Assembly: GCA_016218045.1 (NCBI GenBank)
Contig: JACRFB010000052.1
Span: forward strand, 144,481-180,023
Source: Ignavibacteriota bacterium
Lineage (GTDB): Bacteria > Bacteroidota > Ignavibacteria > SZUA-365
Length of the DNA: 35,543 bases
Direction: 5' to 3'
In this document: positions 18,163 to 25,104 of the stretch, in pieces
How the letters are laid out: the number at the start of each line of letters is the position of its first letter
How positions within the stretch are numbered: the stretch's first letter is position 1
Notes under the pieces: model-generated
Told to the model about the DNA's origin: nothing
Database searches by the model: none
What the model saw: the letters and a program-made list of their open reading frames with translations, nothing else
Program-made: the position numbers and the translations under genes

Positions 18163-18765
18163 ATGAGTACGCCGCGTATGATCTTTAGAAGAAGGAACAC
18201 AAGACGATGCCGTTCGCATTCATACAGCGGGGATGGTATGTACCATTTAACGCTGCGTTCCGCGGTGATGGAAAATCTCTTTGGGATGGTGACTCAGGCA
18301 GGGGTTGTACTAAATGAATATGGGCGGATCGCACATGAAGAGCTCCTTCGCACAGAACAAATCCGCCAGGAACTCAGCATTCTTCGTTTTGTGATCATGC
18401 CGAATCACATTCATTTGCTCGTTGTTCTCAAGCGTTCAACCGATTTTTCTTTATCGAATTCGCGGACAAAGGTATCGGGATCAGCATATAACCGGCGCAG
18501 GTCTACTCATGCTGGCACCGGGCCACATCCCCGCTCTACCGCAGGCCCACCGCCGCGATCACTCGGCTCCTTCGTTGCAGGCTACAAGTCTATCATCACT
18601 AGGAGAATTCGAGAAATCTCTGGACAGAGCGGAGCGGTTATTTGGCAGAGGAATTATGATGATAGAATCGTCCGTTCGCACCGCATGAAACAAATTGTCT
18701 GTGGCTACATTCAACGAAATCCCCAACGTGAATGGATACGCCTTCAGCAGCATCAAATCCCCTGA
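18163..18765 (+). CDS. REP-associated tyrosine transposase (RAYT, Y1_Tnp / HUH)
   Basis: A 200-residue single-domain HUH nuclease of the REP-associated (RAYT) group. The landmarks are in the right order: a YHLTLRS strand after the start, LFG and VLNEYGRIAHEEL, the HUH motif in MPNHIHLL (residues 79-86), SLGSFVAGYKSIITRRI, the catalytic tyrosine Y165 in WQRNYDDRIVR, and YIQRNPQREW near the end. RAYTs nick and rejoin single-stranded REP hairpins, and are thought to spread and maintain REP elements instead of moving as ordinary insertion sequences. Here matching palindromes flank the gene in inverted orientation. The Pro/Arg/Thr-rich middle (about 110-130) is a variable linker; I see no frameshift. 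The start is uncertain: ATG 18163 fits the family, but 18076 and 18175 are also in frame. Confidence 0.88.
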   Translation: MSTPRMIFRRRNTRRCRSHSYSGDGMYHLTLRSAVMENLFGMVTQAGVVLNEYGRIAHEELLRTEQIRQELSILRFVIMPNHIHLLVVLKRSTDFSLSNSRTKVSGSAYNRRRSTHAGTGPHPRSTAGPPPRSLGSFVAGYKSIITRRIREISGQSGAVIWQRNYDDRIVRSHRMKQIVCGYIQRNPQREWIRLQQHQIP

Positions 18766-18835
18766 ACAATTGAACGAAAATCTGAAAGATTCGATCCGAA
18801 ACGTGTGTTCGATCCCCACGAATGGGCTCCGACAG

Positions 18836-18854
18836 GGGCGACCGGCGGTCGCCC
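18836..18854. repeat. REP palindrome, downstream copy 1
   Basis: GGGCGACCGGCGGTCGCCC, able to form an 8-bp stem with a GGC loop. It is preceded by GGGCTCCGACAG and followed by TT, the orientation opposite to the upstream copy at 17960. Confidence 0.88.
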
Positions 18855-18950
18855 TTCATTCGGCAGACTGGATCCGCACCGCGATGTTGTTGAAGAATTC
18901 CTCTTTCGATCCGAAACGTGTGTTCGATCCCCACGAATGGGCTCCGACAG

Positions 18951-18969
18951 AGGCGACCGGCGGTCGCCC
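18951..18969. repeat. REP palindrome, downstream copy 2
   Basis: Identical to copy 1 except that the first base is A instead of G, which opens the terminal base pair of the hairpin. Same direction and 115 bp further on. Confidence 0.85.
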
Positions 18970-19065
18970 TTCAACCGCACACGTCGATACGCATATGGAT
19001 AATGTTGAAGAATTCCTCTTTCGATCCGAAACGTGTGTTCGATCCCCACGAATGGGCTCCGACAG

Positions 19066-19084
19066 GGGCGACCGGCGGTCGCCC
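19066..19084. repeat. REP palindrome, downstream copy 3
   Basis: Identical to copy 1, in the same direction and 230 bp from it. It ends the array; sequence similarity to the other units stops about two bases after the palindrome. Confidence 0.88.
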
Positions 19085-19179
19085 TTGCCGCAAAGGTTCG
19101 GACACCTTAATCGCCCCGCACACATTCACACCGCGGCATGACACCGTGCGCCGGAGTCAACCATCGCGCCTCTATGCCA

Positions 19180-19959
19180 TTACAAGCGCATCCCCAACGA
19201 CACGCCGAACTGGACCGGATTATGTTGTAATGATGGGTGTGTGGGAATAAGGGCGGTGAGCTGATACGACCAACCGATTTCGGGAGTCAGTGTCATCGTA
19301 TCCATGAAGACGAAATCGTAGCCCGCTATCATCGACACCGAGACCAGGCCGATGCGCAAATCGGCGAAGTGTGCGTCGAGGGCTTTGTCGGTGACCACCC
19401 ATGCACACGGAGTGCCTGTAGTCTGGTAATCAGCGACACAGCCAAGGATTTCATCCGCATCGGTGTAGCGTCCGGGGAGAACGAGTGAAAATTCGGGTCC
19501 TCCAGCGAGCCAGAATCTGCCGATCCCGCTGTGCCACTGCCCAAGAAGTGAACATGAGAGACGCGTGAGAGACATGTCGGCCGATCGCCGCATCATGACC
19601 TTCTGCAGGCGGATGGTCCCGTCGCTGCCGCGTGCAGGGATGGTGACAGTCCGTGTCTTCTCGTACGCCGCGGTGTACTGTTGCACCGCCATACGGGCGA
19701 GCACGCGCAGGTTGTCAGTAATACCGTATGAAAATCCCGCTCCCAGATACGCACCGAAACCAGTGGGGCTCTCATCGAACGTACATTCACAGGTGCTGGT
19801 AAATGATCCGCTCCCGCGCACGAGAACGGCGCCCGCCTGCACATGAAATACAAAGTATCCGGCGCCCGGCGCAAGCACCGGATCAGCAGGCTGAGCAGCA
19901 AGCGGGATGGATGCCGCGATGAGGAGCAACACGGTTTTGCTCCATCGTAAACATATCAT
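19180..19959 (-). CDS. Predicted outer-membrane beta-barrel protein with CxC motif (paralogue 3 of 3)
   Basis: A 259-residue exported protein of unknown function: signal peptide (ending PLAAQ), then alternating hydrophobic/polar strands typical of an eight- to ten-strand outer-membrane barrel. Near the N-terminus it has GSFTSTCECTF (C57, C59), shared with the two genes upstream. Other shared blocks are LAGGPEFSLVLPGRY, FADLRIGLVSVSMIAGYD and a last strand ending in Leu (FGVSLGMRL), as expected for a barrel C-terminus. It is the last of three adjacent paralogues on the minus strand, 64 bp after the second. The two cysteines could form a disulfide or bind a ligand; nothing in the neighbourhood says which. 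Confidence 0.75.
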   Translation of the reverse strand: MICLRWSKTVLLLIAASIPLAAQPADPVLAPGAGYFVFHVQAGAVLVRGSGSFTSTCECTFDESPTGFGAYLGAGFSYGITDNLRVLARMAVQQYTAAYEKTRTVTIPARGSDGTIRLQKVMMRRSADMSLTRLSCSLLGQWHSGIGRFWLAGGPEFSLVLPGRYTDADEILGCVADYQTTGTPCAWVVTDKALDAHFADLRIGLVSVSMIAGYDFVFMDTMTLTPEIGWSYQLTALIPTHPSLQHNPVQFGVSLGMRL

Positions 19960-20023
19960 TGCCAGAAGTGCTGAAGATTGAGACGCGTTCGTCCAGACCC
20001 TGCGAGCAGGCGTATGAGGAGAT

Positions 20024-20806
20024 CTAGAGCTGAACAGTAAGCGCTACACCCGCGCGCAGCGGGAAATGACGTAACGCGTTTGTTGATGGCAGAAATGTTG
20101 TCACCGGATACGACCACATCAGCTCGGGGGTGATGGTCAGTCGTTTGTCGAGGATCAGATCGTACCCGGCGCCGATACACAACGATACACCAACGGTGCG
20201 CATGTCCTTGAACTGTTCATCGAGCGGTTGGTCTGCCAGGAGTATGTTCCGTGTGCCTGTGGATGCGTATACCCCGCGGCCCGAAATGATTTCCTCGGTC
20301 TCCTTGTATGCACCGGGAAAAAGAATCGCAACCTCCGGTCCGCCTGCAAGCCACAGTGTTTCGAAACCGCTGCGCCAGCGGCCCAGCACAGCGAAAGCGA
20401 GGGTGCCATATGCCATTTCCGCTTCGCGACGGAAGACAACCGTTGCGGTGGAACCGTCGGACGTGTAACGCAGCGCCGTGTTTTCCTTCGTGTAGGTGGC
20501 GGCGAGTGTTTGGTACGCAACACGCCCGAGCACGTCGATATCGCCCGTAACGGCGTACGAGATGCCCGCTCCGCCATAGCCGCCGAAGCCGGAGAGTCCC
20601 GCATCGAACAGACAGTCGCAGGATGTTGTGAAGGTCCCACTGCCGAGCGCCAGCAGGCCGCCGAAAAGCAGACTCGCATCCACACGGCCGACCCGCTTCG
20701 AATACTCCCCTTCACTGCCGCCCTGTGCGTACGTTGATGCGACGGAAAAGAGCAGACTGCAACAACACACAATGCCGATCGACACGACTCGTCGAATGTT
20801 TTTCAT
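20024..20806 (-). CDS. Predicted outer-membrane beta-barrel protein with CxC motif (paralogue 2 of 3)
   Basis: A 260-residue paralogue of its two neighbours. A signal peptide (MKNIRRVVSI..., ending STYAQ, with an unusual CCC in the hydrophobic part) is followed by SGTFTTSCDCLF (C63, C65). It shares LAGGPEVAILFPGAYKETEEI and FKDMRTVGVSLCIGAGYD with paralogue 3 and ends VALTVQL. It is clearly closer to paralogue 3 than to paralogue 1. The ATG at 20806 overlaps the stop of paralogue 1 (ATGA), which fixes the start although the frame stays open upstream, and suggests coupled translation. Function not recognised. Confidence 0.76.
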   Translation of the reverse strand: MKNIRRVVSIGIVCCCSLLFSVASTYAQGGSEGEYSKRVGRVDASLLFGGLLALGSGTFTTSCDCLFDAGLSGFGGYGGAGISYAVTGDIDVLGRVAYQTLAATYTKENTALRYTSDGSTATVVFRREAEMAYGTLAFAVLGRWRSGFETLWLAGGPEVAILFPGAYKETEEIISGRGVYASTGTRNILLADQPLDEQFKDMRTVGVSLCIGAGYDLILDKRLTITPELMWSYPVTTFLPSTNALRHFPLRAGVALTVQL

Positions 20807-21624
20807 AGTCCGAACCTTATGAGGAGGCCAAACCCAACGCGCGGCTGAGACCACGACGGAGCGTTTGTGGAGAGTGATGTCAGAGGATAAGACAGACTCA
20901 CCCGTGGTGCGAGATAGGTGTCTGTTCCGATGCGGATGTCGTAGCCCACCGCGGCTTCCAAACCAACCTGCAGACGCCGCACAGGTAGGACCTTGCTCCC
21001 ATCAGCGTCGGTCAGCGCATCAATGGCCCCGTCGTGGTACGTGCGATCCGTAGTGCCCGTTTCAGGATAGCCGATTCCCGCGGTTTGAATACGTTCGGTT
21101 TCGAGCAGGTGATCTCCGCCGAGGTACCCCAGTGAAAGACCGGCGGCGAAATGCAGAGGCGCCTGCCAGGGACGCCATTCCGCCGAAGCAAGAACGCCAA
21201 ACCACGAATATGAAAGCTCGACGCGCCGTGCAAAATCGATGGGACGGTACATGCCAAGGTCGGCAATATAGGTGATGCGTGTTTCGGCCGTCTCGTACGT
21301 CGCGTCCAGACGCCGGTACAGGCCGGCGACGGCAAAACGGAATTGCTCGTTGATCGCCATATCGAACTGCAGACCTGCCGTGGGGCCGGCTCCGCTCCCC
21401 TCTCCGTATCCGCAATCACAGGCCGTGGAAAAACTGCCGGCCGATATCGCAACATCGTACGAGAGAATTACGCCGATGTAGCGACGCCGCGCGGATGGTC
21501 CCTCATCAACTTCAGACGCAACCGCAAACGACTGCATCACGGAGAGAAGGCCATACAGCACGGCGACCAGGACACTCCGCCCTGCGGCCGCGTGAAATGA
21601 GCTGGAAAAGCGCTCTGTCTGCAT
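20803..21624 (-). CDS. Predicted outer-membrane beta-barrel protein with CxC motif (paralogue 1 of 3)
   Basis: A 273-residue protein, first of the three barrel genes and the most divergent. It has a long signal region (hydrophobic core about residues 17-36), then AGSFSTACDCGY (C69, C71). It has strands such as FRFAVAGLYRRLDATYE and LQVGLEAAVGYD, and a C-terminal strand FGLLIRFGL. The LAGGPE block of the other two is here LHFAAGLSLGYLGGD. The ATG at 21624 has no ribosome-binding site. A possible promoter ends only a few bases before it, so the message may be leaderless or the true start may lie a little inside. It overlaps paralogue 2 by 4 bp. Confidence 0.74.
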   Translation of the reverse strand: MQTERFSSSFHAAAGRSVLVAVLYGLLSVMQSFAVASEVDEGPSARRRYIGVILSYDVAISAGSFSTACDCGYGEGSGAGPTAGLQFDMAINEQFRFAVAGLYRRLDATYETAETRITYIADLGMYRPIDFARRVELSYSWFGVLASAEWRPWQAPLHFAAGLSLGYLGGDHLLETERIQTAGIGYPETGTTDRTYHDGAIDALTDADGSKVLPVRRLQVGLEAAVGYDIRIGTDTYLAPRVSLSYPLTSLSTNAPSWSQPRVGFGLLIRFGL

Positions 21625-21630
21625 GGATCG

Positions 21631-21659
21631 AATATCACAAAATCCACCGCGGATATCAA
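21631..21659 (-). promoter_or_regulatory. Possible sigma-70-like promoter for the barrel operon
   Basis: Read on the minus strand: TTGATA (21654-21659), 17 bp, then GATATT (21631-21636). This is 5/6 and 4/6 of the sigma-70 consensus at ideal spacing. Transcription would start at or next to the A of the ATG at 21624, giving a leaderless or nearly leaderless message. It sits in the 48-bp gap between batE and the barrel genes. Confidence 0.3.
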
Positions 21660-21672
21660 AGGCGGCGGTAAC

Positions 21673-22422
21673 TCAGATCCGTTCGATGGCGCGCGTGTCG
21701 ATCCAGCCCTCGGTACCGTCGGCGAGTACGATACGGCTCCACGTACCGCGCTGATCGCGAATCTCAACTTTGAGTCCTTCGTGGACAAGGAAACTTTCGA
21801 TGCCGCTCGCGTCGGGAGCGCTGCGCACGGAGGCCTCTCGCGCCAGTATTATCGCATGGCGGCGGCTCTCGAGATCCTCGACACGATCCAGATACAGGAA
21901 CAGTGATGCGCTGAACAGGCCGGCGAAGGCGATCCCCGCAAGCAGCGCGACACGTCGCAACAGCACGCGCTCGATGCCAAAAAACACAAAGAGAGCCGAG
22001 GCCAAGGCCCAGAGAATTATCGCGGACCACGTCAACAGCGACGCCGGCGTATTCTCGTCCTTCACGGTGTTCCACCACTGCACCACAAAGAGCAGCGGCA
22101 TGGGTTCCACCTGGTCGCGGAGCCGGGCGTTGGCGATGGCGAGATTTTCCACAATGACAGCATTGGATGGATCGATGCGATGTGCGCGTTCATACGCAAG
22201 CACGGCGCGCGCCAGCGAACCACTCTTGAAATACGCGTTGCCCAGATTGGTGTACAGCGCAGCCGACGGCGCACTCTCCTTCAGCAGACGTTCGTAGAGC
22301 CCGACGGCGCTGTGAAAATCGCCGCGAGCATAGGCCGCGCCCGCTTCGCGGAATACTGCCGCCGGATCGGGGGCGGCATGCGCGCCTGCAACAAGGACGA
22401 GGAGCAGAAGCAGCCGTTTCAT
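21673..22422 (-). CDS. batE: BatE-like protein: TPR, two membrane helices, SH3-type domain
   Basis: A 249-residue inner-membrane protein that closes the bat operon. Signal peptide (1-16), then tetratricopeptide repeats (about 20-110, including ALYTNLGNAYFKSGSLARAVLAYERA), two membrane helices (about 127-149 and 156-177), then a C-terminal bacterial SH3-like fold (about 185-249: ASVRSAPDASG...EGLKVEIRDQRGTWSRIVLADGTEGW). This order matches Bacteroides BatE. Its ATG overlaps the batD stop by 4 bp. It probably gives the Bat complex a protein- or peptidoglycan-binding surface; the molecular role of Bat proteins remains unsettled. Confidence 0.88.
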   Translation of the reverse strand: MKRLLLLLVLVAGAHAAPDPAAVFREAGAAYARGDFHSAVGLYERLLKESAPSAALYTNLGNAYFKSGSLARAVLAYERAHRIDPSNAVIVENLAIANARLRDQVEPMPLLFVVQWWNTVKDENTPASLLTWSAIILWALASALFVFFGIERVLLRRVALLAGIAFAGLFSASLFLYLDRVEDLESRRHAIILAREASVRSAPDASGIESFLVHEGLKVEIRDQRGTWSRIVLADGTEGWIDTRAIERI

Positions 22423-24263
22423 GCGCGCAAGGCCTGTTCGAGTGATACGATTGCGGTGCGCGCCGTGTCGTAGAGTCCGCGCATCTCGTCCTCGCTTGAA
22501 CGGGTGGGCGAAAAGCGCGCGGCTTCCGTTGCGATAAGGGCCGAACGCACGGCCTCGACGGTCTCGGGCACGAGTGCACGCGCGACGAGCGCCTCCGTCA
22601 CCGCATCCACCGACGTGTCGGAGGTCGGCAGCGCAAGTTTATTCTGCACGAAGCCCCAGAGCGCGCGCGCGATCTCAAGGTAATACGCGTCGATGTTGTT
22701 CGCCTGCAGATACTTCTTCGAGCGCGCGAGATGTTTCTCGGCCAGGCGTGTGGCGCGGCGCATGCGCAGGCCCGTCACGTCGCCATGGACACGGTCGTAA
22801 CGGCGCTTCCAGACGAGCGCTCCCGCGAGCGCCGCGAGTGGCGCGCCGAAAAGCAGCAGCATACTTCCAGCGCCGGGCCGCCCTGGCTCGGAGGCCGCCT
22901 CCGCGTCGTACGGCAGCAGCGGATGTATGTCGCGACGGCGGCGTTCGGCGCGCAGACGCGAGGTCTCGTCGACGCGAGCGTTCGGATCGTCTTCCACGCG
23001 GAGCCGTACGGCCTCGCCCGTACGTTCCTCGTACCTGTTCTTGCCGATGTTGAAAAATGCGAAACTCGCGGCCGGAATGTCCATGTCGCCCGCGTAGCGC
23101 GGGATGAGAAGATATTCGAAGGTCTTCACACCGGTGATCGTGCCGCCGGAACGGATGATCTCCTCCGATATTTTCGGATCGTAGTGTTCGATGCCGTTGG
23201 GAAATTCGATGACGGGTTCTTCGAGGAGCTTGATGTTGCCCTCGCCCCGCAACACCACCTTCATAGTCGCGGTCTCGTTCACCTTGAGCCGCGTCTTGTC
23301 GATCGAAGTCTGCATGGTGAAGTCGCCCACGGCGCCGCGGAAGGAGTAGGGTTTACCCTGCTCGGGCAGGGGTTTCACCTGCACGCCGATCTTCTCGGTG
23401 AGCAGCGACTTCTGCACGTTTTTATACGTGTCGAAAAACGGATCATTAAAAAAACGATCGAAGAAGTCGTCGCCGGATTTCCTCTTCGCGCGCACCTGCA
23501 CGGTGCAGTTGATCTCGAATGGATCGATGGTCAGCGTGCCCGTCTGCGTCGGGAAGTACACGACTTTTTTCATCGTGTACGTCTCGTACTGCTTCCCGCC
23601 GTACGACTCGACTTCCGGCCGCACCTGCTGCGGCATGTCGATGTCCTCGGACCAGAACCCCACCATGCGCGGGACCTTCGCGATGTTGTCCACACGGAAC
23701 GACACGCGCGAGTACAACTTGTAGGTGACGAGAATCGGCTCGCCGACATACACGCTGCGCTTGCTCACCAGCGCCTTGATAAAAAGATTGTCGCCAAGAT
23801 CCACCTTGACGGCCTCGTCGGACTTGCCCCCGCCCTGCGCGGGATTCTGCTGCTGTCCTCCGGGCGCGCCCGCCGTCACCTTGATGGTGAGCGCATTGCT
23901 CGCGAGGGTCTGACCGTCGTACTGAATCGTGGCGGGAAGAATGCTGTATGTGCCCGTGTTGCGGGGCTGAAGAATGTACGTCCAGGTAATGGATGTGGAC
24001 GTGCGCCCGTTGATCCACTGCATCGACTGCGACGTGCTCGGCCCCATGAGCGTTAGAAAACTGGCGTTGAGATTCGGCTGGCGGAAATCTTTGTACGCCT
24101 TGAGCGCACCGCCCGACAGCGTAAAGGAGACCTGGAATTGCTCCCCGAGCGCCACCGTCGTCTTCGGCGCCGATGCGGTGAAATTTACGTCCTGTGCTGC
24201 GCCGGGAACGCCGCCCGTCATCCACACCAGGGCGGCCAGTCCGATAACAAGGGATAAACGCAT
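22419..24263 (-). CDS. batD: BatD-like oxygen-tolerance family protein
   Basis: A 614-residue membrane-anchored protein of the BatD family. A signal peptide (ending PGAAQ) is followed by DVNFTASAPKTTVALGEQFQVSFTL-type immunoglobulin-like strands, the typical BatD N-terminus. More beta domains follow, e.g. VYVGEPILVTYKLYSRV and LKVNETATMKVVLRGEGNI. Near residue 480 there is one membrane helix (SMLLLFGAPLAALAGALVW). The C-terminal cytoplasmic helical part contains RATRLAEKHLARSKKYL. Three starts are possible: GTG 24299 (overlapping the batC stop), ATG 24287 and ATG 24263. I chose 24263 because it gives a normal signal peptide. Translation is probably coupled to batC. Confidence 0.86.
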   Translation of the reverse strand: MRLSLVIGLAALVWMTGGVPGAAQDVNFTASAPKTTVALGEQFQVSFTLSGGALKAYKDFRQPNLNASFLTLMGPSTSQSMQWINGRTSTSITWTYILQPRNTGTYSILPATIQYDGQTLASNALTIKVTAGAPGGQQQNPAQGGGKSDEAVKVDLGDNLFIKALVSKRSVYVGEPILVTYKLYSRVSFRVDNIAKVPRMVGFWSEDIDMPQQVRPEVESYGGKQYETYTMKKVVYFPTQTGTLTIDPFEINCTVQVRAKRKSGDDFFDRFFNDPFFDTYKNVQKSLLTEKIGVQVKPLPEQGKPYSFRGAVGDFTMQTSIDKTRLKVNETATMKVVLRGEGNIKLLEEPVIEFPNGIEHYDPKISEEIIRSGGTITGVKTFEYLLIPRYAGDMDIPAASFAFFNIGKNRYEERTGEAVRLRVEDDPNARVDETSRLRAERRRRDIHPLLPYDAEAASEPGRPGAGSMLLLFGAPLAALAGALVWKRRYDRVHGDVTGLRMRRATRLAEKHLARSKKYLQANNIDAYYLEIARALWGFVQNKLALPTSDTSVDAVTEALVARALVPETVEAVRSALIATEAARFSPTRSSEDEMRGLYDTARTAIVSLEQALRA

Positions 24264-24295
24264 CTTTTTATCCGATTCGTCGCGCATGGCCGGTC

Positions 24296-25090
24296 TCACC
24301 AGTCCTTTTCCACGGGCACGCGCGTGGCGGCGCGTTTCTCGCGGTTCTTCTTCTGCAGTTCCTTCTCGTCGCGCTCGAGGGCCTTCAGTATCTGCTCGGC
24401 CTGCTGCTTCGACATCTGCTTGTTGTCGCGCGGCGGGGGCGGCTGCTGCGAATCCTGTTTCTTCTGGTCCTGCTTCTGCTGATCGGGTTTCTGCTGCTGA
24501 TCCTGCTTGTCCTTGTCCTGCTTCTGCTGATCCTGCTTGTTCTGGTCCTGTTTGTTCTGATCCTGTTTCTGCTTGTCCTGTTTCTGATCCTGCTTTTCCT
24601 GGTCCTTTTTCTGATCCTGCTTCTGATCCTTGTTCTGATTCTTCTGCTGTTGCTGCTGCTGCGCGAGCTTCTGCATCGCGTAGAGCAGGTTGTAGCGCGC
24701 GTCCTCGTCGTTGGGATTCAGTTTCAGCGACTGTTTAAACGCCTCGACGGCCTGTTCGTACTGCCCCATTTTCATGGCGGCGTTGCCGCCGTTGTACCAG
24801 AGCCGGGCGCCCTCTTCCTTGCTGCGCGCGCGCTCGCCCGCGCGTTTGTAGTGCTCGATGGCGCCTGCAGGATCCTCGGCGCGGTAGGCCGTGTTGCCGA
24901 GATTGTAGTGGCCTTCGACACGCCCGGGCTCCGTTGCCACGGCGTCGTTGTAGCGCTTTTTCGCTTCGGGGAATTTTTTCTCGCGATACAGGTCGTTGCC
25001 CTCGTTCACCTCGCGGCGGTACGTGGATTGCGCGTGCGCCAGCAATGGCGCGACGGCGAGAAGGAGCAGGATCAGGACGATGTGTTTCAT
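24296..25090 (-). CDS. batC: BatC-like TPR protein with a long Gln/Lys/Asp tract
   Basis: A 264-residue exported protein. Signal peptide (ending LLAHAQ), then two to three tetratricopeptide repeats (about 22-140: NEGNDLYREKKFPEAKKRYN; EGHYNLGNTAYRAEDPAGAI; WYNGGNAAMKMGQYEQAVEA). Next comes a low-complexity tract of about 75 residues (about 144-220) made almost only of Q, K, D and N in three- to four-residue patterns, then PPPP and a charged C-terminal helix. On the DNA this tract (about 24448-24660) is an imperfect short tandem repeat, so its length may vary between strains. ATG 25090 has AAGGGA nine bases upstream; ATG 25108, overlapping the batB stop, is the alternative. It lacks membrane helices after the signal. 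Confidence 0.85.
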   Translation of the reverse strand: MKHIVLILLLLAVAPLLAHAQSTYRREVNEGNDLYREKKFPEAKKRYNDAVATEPGRVEGHYNLGNTAYRAEDPAGAIEHYKRAGERARSKEEGARLWYNGGNAAMKMGQYEQAVEAFKQSLKLNPNDEDARYNLLYAMQKLAQQQQQQKNQNKDQKQDQKKDQEKQDQKQDKQKQDQNKQDQNKQDQQKQDKDKQDQQQKPDQQKQDQKKQDSQQPPPPRDNKQMSKQQAEQILKALERDEKELQKKNREKRAATRVPVEKDW

Positions 25091-25104
25091 GCGCGACGGT
25101 CCCT

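Larger units (their letters stand above)
18790..19086. repeat. 115-bp-period tandem array of REP-containing units downstream of the RAYT gene
   Basis: Three copies of a 67-68 bp block start at 18790, 18905 and 19020, exactly 115 bp apart, beginning 25 bp after the transposase stop. Each block holds two partial direct repeats (TTCGATCC), the segment CCCACGAATGGGCTCCGACA, and a palindrome: 18836-18854, 18951-18969 (first G replaced by A) and 19066-19084. The 47-bp pieces between blocks differ over most of their length, but both end in GTTGAAGAATTCCTCT. Blocks are almost identical, so the array is young or kept uniform. The rest of the gap (19087-19179) shows nothing else I can name. Confidence 0.93.

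Noticed and set aside
18421-18550. Frameshift inside the transposase middle region
   Set aside because: The Arg/Thr/Pro-rich linker looked odd at first, but the frame is continuous from the HUH motif to the catalytic tyrosine and such linkers vary in RAYTs.
17634-19086. CRISPR array
   Set aside because: Repeats are 67-98 bp long with palindromes, spacers are not unique constant-length inserts, and no cas gene is present. A RAYT gene explains the palindromes better.
18638-19125. Several 80-100 codon antisense frames starting MGIEHTFRIERG within the downstream repeats
   Set aside because: They are translations of the 115-bp repeat itself, beginning at the same place in each unit; no ribosome sites and no recognisable domain.
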